Shown here piece by piece: positions 25,467 through 34,122 of a stretch of 64,000 nucleotides of DNA (position 1 is its first letter; each line of letters opens with the position of its first letter). The notes below the pieces were generated by a model. The model did not search any database. It had not been told where the DNA came from and saw nothing but the letters and a program-made list of their open reading frames with translations. Source of the stretch: Nitrososphaerota archaeon (GTDB lineage: Archaea > Thermoproteota > Nitrososphaeria > Nitrososphaerales > Nitrosopumilaceae); contig JAGWFS010000003.1 of the NCBI GenBank assembly GCA_028867785.1, forward strand, positions 151,254-215,253, written 5' to 3'. A program made the position numbers and the translations under genes.

Positions 25467-25507
25467 AAGATAACATGCAACGAGCCACAAAGAAGCCCAA
25501 AGAAACA

Positions 25508-25624
25508 GTGGACGATCTAACACCAGAGGAGATAGCAGACATCAAAGAATACGAAGTTGATAAAGCTAATGGTAAGACAAAACGAAGTACTTTAGAAGAA
25601 CTGCTCAAAGAATTACATAGTTAA
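25508..25624 (+). CDS. Antitoxin-like short protein, start or frame uncertain
   Basis: From GTG 25508: DDLTPEEIADIKEYEVDK then GKTKRSTLEELLKELHS, 38 aa, a small acidic helical protein of the kind paired with RelE. An ATG at 25476 begins a similar-looking lysine-rich N-terminus (MQRATKKPK) but, by my count, is one base out of frame and stops at 25520. Either GTG is the start or a one-base indel near 25500 broke the N-terminus. The stop is one base from the toxin start. Confidence 0.55.
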   Translation: MDDLTPEEIADIKEYEVDKANGKTKRSTLEELLKELHS

Positions 25625-25625
25625 A

Positions 25626-25889
25626 TTGTGGATACTTGCTCCAAACAAGAAGTTTATCAAACAATACAAGTCATTGAGTTCTGATTCACAAAAAAGGATA
25701 GACTCTGTACTCGCTGAATTAGTCGAGTCTGAAAATCCTACAAAATTAGGAGACTACAAACAGAGTCTAAAAGTATATGCCTACAATCTTGATAAGAGCA
25801 ATAGAATTATCTACTCGGTTGATTTTGTAAACAGTACAATAGAACTGCGTAGAGTTGGCAGTCATAAACAGGTATATGGTAAGGATTAG
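25626..25889 (+). CDS. relE: RelE/ParE-family toxin
   Basis: 87 aa, TTG start at 25626. RelE fold pattern: WILAPNKKFIKQYKSLSS (first strand and helices), RIDSVLAELVE, then KVYAYNLDKSNRIIYSVDF and the end RRVGSHKQVYGKD with the conserved basic and histidine/tyrosine residues of mRNA-cleaving members. It follows the antitoxin-like frame by one base, the standard order. Mixed AT-rich surroundings suggest an acquired locus. Confidence 0.85.
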   Translation: MWILAPNKKFIKQYKSLSSDSQKRIDSVLAELVESENPTKLGDYKQSLKVYAYNLDKSNRIIYSVDFVNSTIELRRVGSHKQVYGKD

Positions 25890-26093
25890 AAATCAAGTAC
25901 GTTTTCACAATAACAATCTTCCAAACTATCCACGACTGGGCTATTTCTTCGAACAAATGTTTTTTAGTCAACTGTGAAATGCTGGTCTAAGTATAGTCCC
26001 TTAGTCAATTTTTAGCCATAATTCATACAGTAAACTCAAACAGACAAATCAATAGCAATGTTTTTTATGAATTGTGCTAGGCTTTACCTTTGT

Positions 26094-26876
26094 ATGAATC
26101 CAAAGATACTCCTTTCCATTCCAGTCTTTGGCGTACTTTTAGCTGTCGGAGCGTTGCAGCTGGCTCATGGGGACAATAGCCAAGTCTCAATATCTAGTCC
26201 TACGATGGTGGACGCCACCGGCCATGCCATCTCAAGCTTTCAGGTTGGCCAAGAGATAGGAATCCAGTCTATGCTTACAAACCACGAAGCACACGATCAA
26301 AGGTTTGCATATGTTGTTGAAGCCATAGACAAGAACCACGTGTTAGATTACTTTGAGGGCTTCTCAGCATCCATGTTAAGCAACCAGTCCTTCACTGCAA
26401 CCCAAGTCTGGACGCCAAAAGAGGCTGGGAATTATACAATTCAGGTATCTGCCTGGGACAGCCTCGCCTCTGCAGCTCTCCTTTCCGATGTAATGGAAAA
26501 ACAGGTAACTGTACAAGCACCAGAAGATGCTTCTGTGCCCACAACAACAATTCTAAAGTCATCGGCGTCAACAATTTGGTTTGAGTATACTCCGTTATGT
26601 TGCGATGGTGTTCCATGGGAAAATAAATATCCCTCTCCAGAGTTTTCGCTTCCTGAATTCATTAAAATAAAAGATTACTTCAACGGTTTTGGGATTACAG
26701 TAATTAAATCAATGCAGACACATGCCAACTGTATCTACTGCACAGAAATTAATGGCAAGCCCCTAGATTATTCATATTATTTGCTAGTCCCTTCATCCGA
26801 TGAAAATAAGATGCATGATCTAGGATTCGAAAAGGTAGACTCGATACCTTCAGATGTTTCTACTGCAGGTATGTGA
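26094..26876 (+). CDS. Secreted protein with CARDB-like and metal-site-like C-terminal part
   Basis: About 260 aa from ATG 26094. Signal peptide MNPKILLSIPVFGVLLAVGA with cleavage near LAHG. Residues 30-150 form a beta-sandwich of the type in archaeal surface proteins (WTPKEAGNYTIQVSAWDSL). The C-terminal 90 residues contain CC, then CIYC, and a DYSYYLLVPSSD segment; the cysteines may bind metal or form disulfides. No function assigned. Upstream AT-rich 150 bases hold no other gene. Confidence 0.65.
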   Translation: MNPKILLSIPVFGVLLAVGALQLAHGDNSQVSISSPTMVDATGHAISSFQVGQEIGIQSMLTNHEAHDQRFAYVVEAIDKNHVLDYFEGFSASMLSNQSFTATQVWTPKEAGNYTIQVSAWDSLASAALLSDVMEKQVTVQAPEDASVPTTTILKSSASTIWFEYTPLCCDGVPWENKYPSPEFSLPEFIKIKDYFNGFGITVIKSMQTHANCIYCTEINGKPLDYSYYLLVPSSDENKMHDLGFEKVDSIPSDVSTAGM

Positions 26877-26985
26877 GATCAGTGAAATTACCAGATTGTT
26901 GTCCATACTGAGCATATACAATGTTAATGCTAAATAACACAGCCATGAAGAGAATTACAATTATTGAAAGATGTGGACTTTTCAA
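26860..26985 (-). CDS. Putative tiny secreted peptide
   Basis: 41-aa frame starting TTG at 26985: a charged start (LKSPHLS), 18 hydrophobic residues, then VYA before QYGQQSGNFTDLTYLQ. This is a textbook signal peptide followed by only 16 residues. A TATA-like CTTTTATGG lies about 34 bases before the start. It overlaps the convergent secreted-protein gene by 17 bases. It may be the relic of a longer exported protein. Confidence 0.35.
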   Translation of the reverse strand: MKSPHLSIIVILFMAVLFSINIVYAQYGQQSGNFTDLTYLQ

Positions 26986-27114
26986 AACACACCATCATCA
27001 CTCCCTCTTCAAACCATAAAAGACTGACGTAGATTTTCACAGCATGGTTCTTCGAAAACTATTCTATTCATGCCTAGCGCACAATGTTTTTTAAACCCGT
27101 TATAGAGCTCTGAG

Positions 27115-27522
27115 ATGTTGTCAGAACAGCAAGAAACCAAGGAGAAATGGGGTATTGCCCACATTTACAGTAGTTATAACAACACCATTGTGCATATCAC
27201 CGATGTTTCTGGTGGCGAAACGGTAGCCATCAGCTCAGGAGGCAGACACGTAAATGCAGACAGATACGAATCATCTCCTTATGCTGCAATGAAATCCACT
27301 GCAGCTGTGGTCGAGGCTGCCCATGACAAGGGCTTCACAGGACTCCACATCAGAGTAAGAGCTGTTGGGGGAGTAGGATCCAGAGTTCCAGGACCCGGAG
27401 CACAGGCAGCAATCAGGGCACTGGCAAGGGGCGGATTTAAGATCGGAAGAATCGACGATGTAACACCAATCCCTCACGACACCACCCGCAAAAAGGGCGG
27501 TAAAAGAGGAAGAAGAGTCTAG
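27115..27522 (+). CDS. rps11: Small-subunit ribosomal protein S11
   Basis: 135 aa, uS11. Conserved: [52 protein letters not shown] and the basic end [21 protein letters not shown] 27115; a TTTTTTAAACC box about 27 bases upstream predicts a leaderless transcript. Here it is isolated from S4, S13 and RNA polymerase D genes with which it is usually grouped in archaea. Confidence 0.96.
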   Translation: MLSEQQETKEKWGIAHIYSSYNNTIVHITDVSGGETVAISSGGRHVNADRYESSPYAAMKSTAAVVEAAHDKGFTGLHIRVRAVGGVGSRVPGPGAQAAIRALARGGFKIGRIDDVTPIPHDTTRKKGGKRGRRV

Positions 27523-27842
27523 TCTTCTATCAGTTTTATCTTTACTTTTACCTTATTTTGTTCAAAGAGGTTTGTCATAAAGCTGACAAATTTCTCTTCG
27601 TATTTTTTCCCCTTTGACGCCTGAATCTTGTCTTCAAGTTTTAATTGCATGGCAGACAGGAGTTCATTTTTTATCAATATCTTGAAAAATGCCCAGCCAA
27701 ACCTATGCATCGGATTGCTGATTAGAAAACCGTCCGCTATCTCACAGAGGGACTGCAGACTATTCATTGCAGAAGAGATCAGTTCAAGATCCGTTTCATA
27801 GCTGGTGCTTGCAATTTCTAATATGGTTGCCCTGCCGTTCAT
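27519..27842 (-). CDS. Conserved helical protein, unknown
   Basis: 107 aa, soluble, mainly helical with two long amphipathic stretches ([38 protein letters not shown]). No motif recognised. It overlaps the convergent S11 gene by four bases. Divergent promoter region of about 90 bases separates it from the PDCD5-like gene. Confidence 0.6.
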   Translation of the reverse strand: MNGRATILEIASTSYETDLELISSAMNSLQSLCEIADGFLISNPMHRFGWAFFKILIKNELLSAMQLKLEDKIQASKGKKYEEKFVSFMTNLFEQNKVKVKIKLIED

Positions 27843-27935
27843 TGGAAAGACACCCCGTAATGAACAAAAAAAATCATTCCATCTTTCTAGTTTTGTTACA
27901 CAATTATAAGATTTGATTTTTCGGCACGAATAGAC

Positions 27936-28370
27936 CTAGGGGTTTTCTGTCGGATTGTCCAAGTTGCCGGCATCTGTCTTGTCCTTTAACTTGTCAGACC
28001 ACGATACCAGCTTGCCGTCTTTCTCAACCTTGATTGTTGTCTGCACCTTGACTCGCACACCTATGGACCTAAAAAGGGTAAGCAGTTTTCCCCCGTCGAT
28101 TATCTCTGTTACTTCTCCTGACTTGATCAATTCTGCGAGTTTTTCTATTACCATCCTAGTTTCTACAGGAAATTGGGCCTCTGCATTTTCAAGAACTTCA
28201 AGACCTCTGTATCCCAGTTGTTTGATTACAATCTCACGCGGTGATACTGACATGGCAGGCTTGGGATTTGCCTTTAGTTCATCAATTTTCTGTTTTTGAG
28301 AGAGGTTTTTTTGCATCTCAAGCAGCCGTTTTGCCTTTAGAAGTTCCAGTTCCTTGTCCTCTTCTGTCAT
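27936..28370 (-). CDS. PDCD5/TFAR19-like DNA-binding protein
   Basis: 144 aa. The basic N-terminal helix (ELELLKAKRLLEMQKNLSQK) and the following three-helix core (SPREIVIKQLGYRGLEVLEN, VIEKLAELIKSGEVTEIIDG, KLLTLFRSIG) have the layout of archaeal PDCD5-family proteins. The C-terminal extension (VKVQTTIKVEKDGKLVSWSD) is not in short members. I am only moderately sure of the family. Its start overlaps the RtcB stop by four bases. Confidence 0.55.
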   Translation of the reverse strand: MTEEDKELELLKAKRLLEMQKNLSQKQKIDELKANPKPAMSVSPREIVIKQLGYRGLEVLENAEAQFPVETRMVIEKLAELIKSGEVTEIIDGGKLLTLFRSIGVRVKVQTTIKVEKDGKLVSWSDKLKDKTDAGNLDNPTENP

Positions 28371-31306
28371 CCCTTGATCACCCCTATTGGGACAAGCTTG
28401 GCTACCTTTGTTGCAATTCCCATCTCATGTGATACATTGGCCACTGCGTCCACATCCTTGTATGCTTCTGGGGTTTCTTCTACGACACCTTCTCTGGTAA
28501 GGGCTTTTATGAAAATTCCCTTGTCTCCAAGAGATTTTTGAACTTGGCTTTCAGTGAAATTGCGCCTTGCGGCAGATCTTGACATCATTCTTCCAGCTCC
28601 ATGCGCAGTAGAGCCAAAGCTCAGGTCCATCGAACCTGGCTGGCCTAAAAGAATCCAGCTGCCCGTGCCCATCGAACCAGGTATGAAGACAGGCTGCCCC
28701 AAGTCTCGATATTTCTGAGGTATCTCGTCCCTACCTCTTGGAAACGCCCGTGTTGCACCCTTTCGGTGTACCACAACTGAACGTATCTCGCCGTCAACTT
28801 TGTGCTTTTCTACTTTAGCAATATTGTGAGCCACGTCATAGATAAGCTTCATATCAAGATCAGATTCGGTCTGCTTGAAGACCCTTTCAAACGCTTTTCT
28901 TGTCCAGTGTGTAATCATTTGTCTGTTGCTCCAAGCAAAGTTTAGTGCAGCAAACATTGCCTTTCTATAAGACTCGCCTTCCTCAGACGAGTTTGGTACG
29001 CATGCAAGTTCCCTGTCAACCAGGTTTATCTTGTATTTCTGAAGTGCTTGCTCAGATGTTCTAAGATAATCACTGCATACCTGATGCCCGAACCCTCGCG
29101 AACCACAGTGAATCAAGACGGTGATTTGCCCCTCATTGAAGATTCCCATTCTCTTTGCAGCCTCCTTGTCATGAATTTGGTCAACACGTTGAATTTCAAG
29201 AAAGTGATTTCCCGAGCCCAGGCTTCCCAGCTGTGGGGAACCACGCTTGCGTGCAGTCTGGGATACTCTGCTTGGATCTGCATTTTTTATCTGTCCGTTT
29301 TCCTCACATACGTCTGCGTCATCGTTTGAGCCGTAACCACGGTCTACTGCCCACTGCACCCCACGTACAAGTACCTCATCAAGATCGGATGGACTCAGCC
29401 TGACAGCACCTTTTGAGCCAACTCCCGAAGGAATTGATTTGAACAGCTCAAGTACAATGTCTTTGAGTTTTGGTCTTACATCCTTTTCATTTAGATTTGT
29501 TCGTACCAGTCTTACACCGCAGTTTGAGACCACGATTCCATTTGCGATGAAGTTATGATTGCAGTCATTGATGGTTAGATCGTAAACGTGTCCATCATAA
29601 TCAGTTTCTTCTATACCTGCTATTTGGTCCCACGCATATCCGTCTCCTATTGAAACTTTGTGCATAAACTCGTTGAAACGTATGACATCCCAAACCCTGG
29701 CAGATTTTCTCTCAGACCATAAGGAATGTTCTATAAAGCCTTGAGTAAAGTATTCTCCCTTTAATGTGGCTAAAATCTGTCCAGAACTTTTTCCGCCTGA
29801 ATACATCTCCCGTGCAGTATTTCTCGCGTTATCTCTCTGTGCCCTGATCTCACCGATAAAACGCAGATACAGTGAAGCAATGCTTGCCAGTGTTTCCTTT
29901 TCCTTGTTGTAGACATATCCTACAGTGCTAAGGAACCTGAGCATATTGTCCGCATTAGATTCTATTCCCAAGCGTACTGTCTTTGTTGTGCCCTTCTTGC
30001 CGTCATAGGTATAACCATACACCAATACAGGCTCAGATGTTTTTACGCCAAGGGAATCAAGGATTTCCTTCATGTCGTTTACTATCTCAAATGCATTGTC
30101 TAGCAAAGTTTCCAGTTTGCTAACGCTAAATGCCGGCATGGCAAAATTATACCCATTGTTTGAGATGGGTTTTGTAAGCTCGCCTCCGAAATATGCTGCA
30201 ACAAAAAGTCTCTTTTGCCAAGCTTTGAGGGATTTTATCCACAGAGGTATTCTGTATCGTTGAGCAGATCTGTTTCCGGAAGGAATACCCATTGCGTGCA
30301 GAATGACCCGGAATCCTTGAGATGATATCTTTATGGAGTGTTCTACAGTTTGGAAAGTAGCTTCTCCATAGTGTGAATTTATCTTGTGATGCCTTTGTCG
30401 AGAAATTATGATAGAGTTTATTCCTAGCCAATCAAGATCATTCTCGATTGATTTGAGATCCTCCAGTTTTCCATAGATTGAGACGTATTTGCTCCCTTGA
30501 GGGACCGTGCCATCGCTCAGTATTATTCCAAGCAGCTTTAGTATCCTTGAAAGTTTGTTGCTTGTTGTCTTTAGTTCATCAAGTCCTAGGCCGCCAAGAT
30601 GTTTTAGCACCTGCGCCCGGGCATTGCCTTTGTCGCTTATACCCAGTTCGTTCATGGCCCTGTTCAGATCATCCATATCGTATATCACATCCTCGGTGGG
30701 TTCCAGGTGTTCCAATCCCTCAAATCCGTGTGAAACCAAGTTGGTTCCAATAGATACCAGTCCTGCAGCAACCATGCCCCTATCAGTAAGCAAAGGGTGA
30801 TCCTTGGTGACTAGCAGTTCCCTTCCAAATTTTGTAGTTATTTTTAGTATGGTATCATTTTGTTTTTTCTTGAGAAACATGATTGGTGCTGTTTTTATGG
30901 TTGATTTGCTTGGTACATCAAGTGACAATGTAGTGTCATTGCCTGAAATTTCAGTTATCTTCTTCCAGTTTCTATCTTCAGTATAGACTCGGGTGGATGG
31001 ATGAAGACAGTTAATGTCATACCCTACGCCTCCAGGACTTATCATTCCTTCTTCGGCGTCCATTGCAGCTACGCCGCCCACAGGAAAACCATATCCTTCG
31101 TGGCCGTCTGGGAGCACCACCACGTGTTTTACAACTCCCGGCAGTGTTGAGACGTTGACTGCCTGAGTTATGGTCCTGTCGGTCATCATTTTTTGCAACA
31201 GGCCTTCATCTGCATATATCGTAACTGGAACCTTCATGCCTCGAGAAGAATCGGCCTCAATGCGATATTCCATATCGCCTATTTTTTTAGGAATTAACGA
31301 AGTCAT
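28367..31306 (-). CDS. rtcB: RNA-splicing ligase RtcB, interrupted by an intein
   Basis: GTP- and Mn-dependent ligase that joins tRNA exon halves (2',3'-cyclic phosphate to 5'-OH) after intron removal, fitting the several intron-containing tRNAs in this window. Exteins total about 483 aa, the usual RtcB length. Motifs: VVVLPDGHEGYGFPVGGVAA, GGVGYDIN|CGVRLV (split by the intein right before the Mn-binding Cys), GSLGSGNHFLEI, LIHCGSRGFGHQV and HGAGRMMSRSAA. ATG 31306 is chosen; a TATA-like GATTTAAATT lies about 34 bases upstream. Confidence 0.95.
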   Translation of the reverse strand: MTSLIPKKIGDMEYRIEADSSRGMKVPVTIYADEGLLQKMMTDRTITQAVNVSTLPGVVKHVVVLPDGHEGYGFPVGGVAAMDAEEGMISPGGVGYDINCLHPSTRVYTEDRNWKKITEISGNDTTLSLDVPSKSTIKTAPIMFLKKKQNDTILKITTKFGRELLVTKDHPLLTDRGMVAAGLVSIGTNLVSHGFEGLEHLEPTEDVIYDMDDLNRAMNELGISDKGNARAQVLKHLGGLGLDELKTTSNKLSRILKLLGIILSDGTVPQGSKYVSIYGKLEDLKSIENDLDWLGINSIIISRQRHHKINSHYGEATFQTVEHSIKISSQGFRVILHAMGIPSGNRSAQRYRIPLWIKSLKAWQKRLFVAAYFGGELTKPISNNGYNFAMPAFSVSKLETLLDNAFEIVNDMKEILDSLGVKTSEPVLVYGYTYDGKKGTTKTVRLGIESNADNMLRFLSTVGYVYNKEKETLASIASLYLRFIGEIRAQRDNARNTAREMYSGGKSSGQILATLKGEYFTQGFIEHSLWSERKSARVWDVIRFNEFMHKVSIGDGYAWDQIAGIEETDYDGHVYDLTINDCNHNFIANGIVVSNCGVRLVRTNLNEKDVRPKLKDIVLELFKSIPSGVGSKGAVRLSPSDLDEVLVRGVQWAVDRGYGSNDDADVCEENGQIKNADPSRVSQTARKRGSPQLGSLGSGNHFLEIQRVDQIHDKEAAKRMGIFNEGQITVLIHCGSRGFGHQVCSDYLRTSEQALQKYKINLVDRELACVPNSSEEGESYRKAMFAALNFAWSNRQMITHWTRKAFERVFKQTESDLDMKLIYDVAHNIAKVEKHKVDGEIRSVVVHRKGATRAFPRGRDEIPQKYRDLGQPVFIPGSMGTGSWILLGQPGSMDLSFGSTAHGAGRMMSRSAARRNFTESQVQKSLGDKGIFIKALTREGVVEETPEAYKDVDAVANVSHEMGIATKVAKLVPIGVIKG
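29522..31009 (-). mobile_element. Intein with LAGLIDADG homing endonuclease in RtcB
   Basis: 496 residues inserted in frame. It begins with Cys (CLHPSTRVYTEDR), has block B TKDHPLLT, block F-like YDGHVYDLTI and ends HNFIANGIVVSN before Cys of the C-extein, so all splicing residues are present (Cys1, block B His, terminal Asn, Cys+1). Between lie two LAGLIDADG-type motifs, LLGIILSDG and FVAAYFGGEL; the second is degenerate at its acidic residue position (G-G-E). The insertion site is the most conserved active-site loop of RtcB. Confidence 0.92.
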
Positions 31307-31370
31307 CTCTTTCTGCGAAAAAAGGCATTTGAACACAATTTAAATCATGAGAAGGTACAAGTGGAGATTT

Positions 31371-31505
31371 CTATTTTATCAGTTTGGCGGTATGCCGATA
31401 TAGATCATGCAATGCCTTTCCATCAAGAGTCAGGTCTTCACCCTCAACATGGTCAGCGGTATTTTCCAAGTCGTGACTCTTGTTTTCTTCTTTCTTGTTG
31501 TCCAC
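31371..31505 (-). CDS. Putative small protein upstream of rtcB
   Basis: 44-aa frame from GTG 31505: VDNKKEENKSHDLENTADHV then GEDLTLDGKALHDLYRHTAK. Highly polar, acidic start and a helical end. A TATATTA box on the minus strand about 24 bases upstream gives a leaderless start at this GTG; TTG at 31520 is an alternative. RtcB begins 65 bases further on with its own promoter. Unknown function. Confidence 0.45.
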   Translation of the reverse strand: MDNKKEENKSHDLENTADHVEGEDLTLDGKALHDLYRHTAKLIK

Positions 31506-31603
31506 ATTTCTCACGTTCAAGTATTAATATAAAAAATTAGTGGTAAAATGAAGGCCTAATCCATTCAAGTAGATTTATTTTGCTATAATAGTTTCTTTCA
31601 GGT

Positions 31604-32965
31604 ATGCCAATACTGCCAATTGATTCAGGCCGCTACGGAACAGATGCCATGAAGGAAATCTTTGATGACAGGAAAAAGATAACATATCAATTAGAGATAG
31701 AAGCTGCAGTAGCTCGCTCCCAGTCTGAAATAAACATGATACCAAAAAGTGCAGCTCAGAACATTTCAAGCATTGCGATGTCAGGAAGGATAACCGTAAA
31801 AAGGATAAAACAGCTTGAAGCAAAAAGCGATCACGATACAGCGGCGTTAGTAGAAGCACTAAGTGAGAGATGCAAACCTGCAGCAAGGCCGTGGGTTCAC
31901 TATGGCCTGACCAGCAATGATCTTGTTGACACAAGCAACTCTTTGCAGATAAGAGATGCCATCCGCATAATAGAGCCCAAGGTAGCAAAGATGGCCGTCA
32001 TTTTGGCAGACATGGCAGCAAGATACAAGGATGTTCCCGCAGTAGGCAGGACCCATGGGCAACATGCAAGCATAATTTCATTTGGTTTAAAATTTGCAAA
32101 TTCTGCGCTTGAGATGGCAAAACATGTTGAGAGGATAGAAGAGGCAAAGAAGCGAATCTTAATTTGTAAGACTCTTGGAGTGGTTGGGACAGGCTCCCTC
32201 ATGGGAGCAAAGGCACTGGAAGTACAAAGAAGAGTTGCAAAAAAACTCGCATTGTTTCCCGCAGACGTAGCGACCCAGGTGGTTCCGCGCGAGAGATACG
32301 CGGAATATGTTTTTTCCATGGCGTTAATTGGTTCAACGCTTGAAAAGATAGCAGTCGAGATACGAAATCTGCAGAGAACAGAGATAGGCGAGGTGGCAGA
32401 GCCATTTAGAAAGGGTCAGATGGGAAGTAGCGCGGTTCCAGTCAAGAGAAACCCAGTGAAAAGCGAACGGGTCACGTCTCTTTCAAAGCTGTTGCGAAGC
32501 CAGATTTCAGTAGTGTTTGAAAACATCCCGCTCTGGCATGAGCGAGATCTCTCAAATTCTGCCAATGAAAGATTCGTTCTTCCCACAACTTCCATACTGC
32601 TTGATGAAATGATTGAAACAATGACCAAGATCCTAAAAGAACTCTACGTCAATGAAGAAAGAATAAGAAGCAACTTGGAATTCACCATGGGACAGATATT
32701 TGCAGAGTTTGTGCTTGAGGCACTCATAAAGAAAGGGATTCCAAGATTTGAAGCATACAGAGACATACAACGCGTTGCATTTGCTGCATTGGAGAGCAAG
32801 ACAGATTTCAGAGACGCAGTAAAGAGCGATAGCGCGATATCATCACATCTCACAGAAGACGAGATTGACAGCATTTTCGTTCCAGAAAATCATCTTGGTG
32901 CATCGGACCAGATAATTAGAAACGTCTCAAGCATTGTGAAAAAGTCGTGCTCTAGGTTTTCCTGA
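31604..32965 (+). CDS. purB: Adenylosuccinate lyase
   Basis: 453-aa fumarase/aspartase superfamily enzyme acting twice in purine synthesis (SAICAR and adenylosuccinate cleavage). Signatures: HYGLTSNDLVDTSNSLQ, VGRTHGQHASIISFG, and the flexible catalytic loop GSSAVPVKRNPVKSE. Length normal. Convergent with the asparagine synthetase-like gene, overlapping 14 bases. PurA lies at 10238, so purine genes are scattered. Confidence 0.94.
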   Translation: MPILPIDSGRYGTDAMKEIFDDRKKITYQLEIEAAVARSQSEINMIPKSAAQNISSIAMSGRITVKRIKQLEAKSDHDTAALVEALSERCKPAARPWVHYGLTSNDLVDTSNSLQIRDAIRIIEPKVAKMAVILADMAARYKDVPAVGRTHGQHASIISFGLKFANSALEMAKHVERIEEAKKRILICKTLGVVGTGSLMGAKALEVQRRVAKKLALFPADVATQVVPRERYAEYVFSMALIGSTLEKIAVEIRNLQRTEIGEVAEPFRKGQMGSSAVPVKRNPVKSERVTSLSKLLRSQISVVFENIPLWHERDLSNSANERFVLPTTSILLDEMIETMTKILKELYVNEERIRSNLEFTMGQIFAEFVLEALIKKGIPRFEAYRDIQRVAFAALESKTDFRDAVKSDSAISSHLTEDEIDSIFVPENHLGASDQIIRNVSSIVKKSCSRFS

Positions 32966-33713
32966 TCTTCATCAAGTTTTTGTGAATAAGAGAACCATAC
33001 TGTAGTGCTTTTTTCCTTTTCAGTGCAGACTCGGCCGGAACTCCAACCGACAAGGCCAGCTGTCGAATAATGTGTTTTCTTACCAGATCGTCTTTGTCTT
33101 TTATCTTCTCTGGTATTGGGATGGGCTTTGCAAAGCCAACAAACTCGCCAGATAGAAGAGGCTGCAATATTTTTACGCCAAATTTTGAAGACACCTGATT
33201 TACCGCCCTCATCATCTTGATCTCGTTTTCAAGTTTTGACTCCATAAGATCCATTACGGCCTTTTCGCCTTTTTCCATAGCCTCCCTATAGGCATTATAT
33301 CCACAAAAGAGTTCGTCCATACCATTTGACGTGAGAACAGTATCTATGCCATTCTCCTTTGCAAGTTCCGATACATAATGGAAAGCTATGCAATTTTCAT
33401 TCCAGGAGAGGTTGTCAGTACCTATTTGAGACCTGATCTCTTGTGCAACAGACGGAAATGATTTTTCAGGTATTGTACGAGTAAGATGCCCTAGTTTCAT
33501 CAAAGCAGAGATTTTCTTTGAAAATTCAATATCATGCGAACCTTCAAACCCGATTGTAAGCAATGTCACCTCAAATCCAAGATCAGAGCAAATTTTTGCC
33601 AACAGCGAACTGTCAACACCACCAGAAAAGCCAAGTCCAATTTTTTGTGATGCTGAGACATTTTTTATTGCAAGAATTATTTGTTCGTGCAGTTTTGTAA
33701 CAAGGCTTTCCAT
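32952..33713 (-). CDS. Stand-alone asparagine synthetase-type ATP pyrophosphatase
   Basis: 253 aa. The PP-loop FSGGVDSSLLAKICSDLG starts at about residue 28, followed by TLLTIGFEGSHD and the Asn-synthetase box LTSNGMDELFCGYNAY (equivalent to SGxGxDELFxGY). There is no N-terminal glutaminase domain, and the C-terminal ends KRKKALQYGSLIHK as in the family. It may amidate or adenylate a substrate other than aspartate, or use free ammonia, which an ammonia oxidiser has in plenty. Substrate unknown. Confidence 0.82.
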   Translation of the reverse strand: MESLVTKLHEQIILAIKNVSASQKIGLGFSGGVDSSLLAKICSDLGFEVTLLTIGFEGSHDIEFSKKISALMKLGHLTRTIPEKSFPSVAQEIRSQIGTDNLSWNENCIAFHYVSELAKENGIDTVLTSNGMDELFCGYNAYREAMEKGEKAVMDLMESKLENEIKMMRAVNQVSSKFGVKILQPLLSGEFVGFAKPIPIPEKIKDKDDLVRKHIIRQLALSVGVPAESALKRKKALQYGSLIHKNLMKIRKT

Positions 33714-33735
33714 TTTTACGATCTAGTGCTTTTCT

Positions 33736-34059
33736 ATGAGAGTTAAATATAGGGTTAGCTGGAAAAAAGCTGTGGCATTAAGCAAGTTGACTGATGAACA
33801 GATCAGGGCAGAGTTAGTCAATTTGCATGGATGGAGCGTTGTAAATGGAAAATTACACAAAGATTTTGTTTTTGCGGATTTCATAGAGGCGTTTGGCTTT
33901 ATGAGCAAGGCTGCCATCCACATAGAAAAAATGAACCATCATCCCGAATGGTTTAATGTATACAACAAGATCAAGGTGGAGCTAGTTACCCATGATGCAG
34001 GCGGAATAACACAAAACGACATCAGTCTTGCAAAGACCCTAGACTCTTTGGCAAAATAA
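33736..34059 (+). CDS. Pterin-4a-carbinolamine dehydratase
   Basis: 107 aa DCoH/PCD fold. Active-site pattern [20 protein letters not shown] (the H-x(3)-HHP-W-x-N-x-Y motif) and the end [19 protein letters not shown]. Recycles 4a-hydroxy-tetrahydropterins or acts in pterin synthesis. A pterin-synthase-domain gene follows after 63 bases, supporting a pterin pathway here. Start ATG 33736; a GTG at 33772 is also possible. Confidence 0.92.
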   Translation: MRVKYRVSWKKAVALSKLTDEQIRAELVNLHGWSVVNGKLHKDFVFADFIEAFGFMSKAAIHIEKMNHHPEWFNVYNKIKVELVTHDAGGITQNDISLAKTLDSLAK

Positions 34060-34122
34060 CACCCCTTACTAACAAAAACAACCTGTACAGAATTTATATA
34101 CGGACAATCTAAAATTTTTCAA

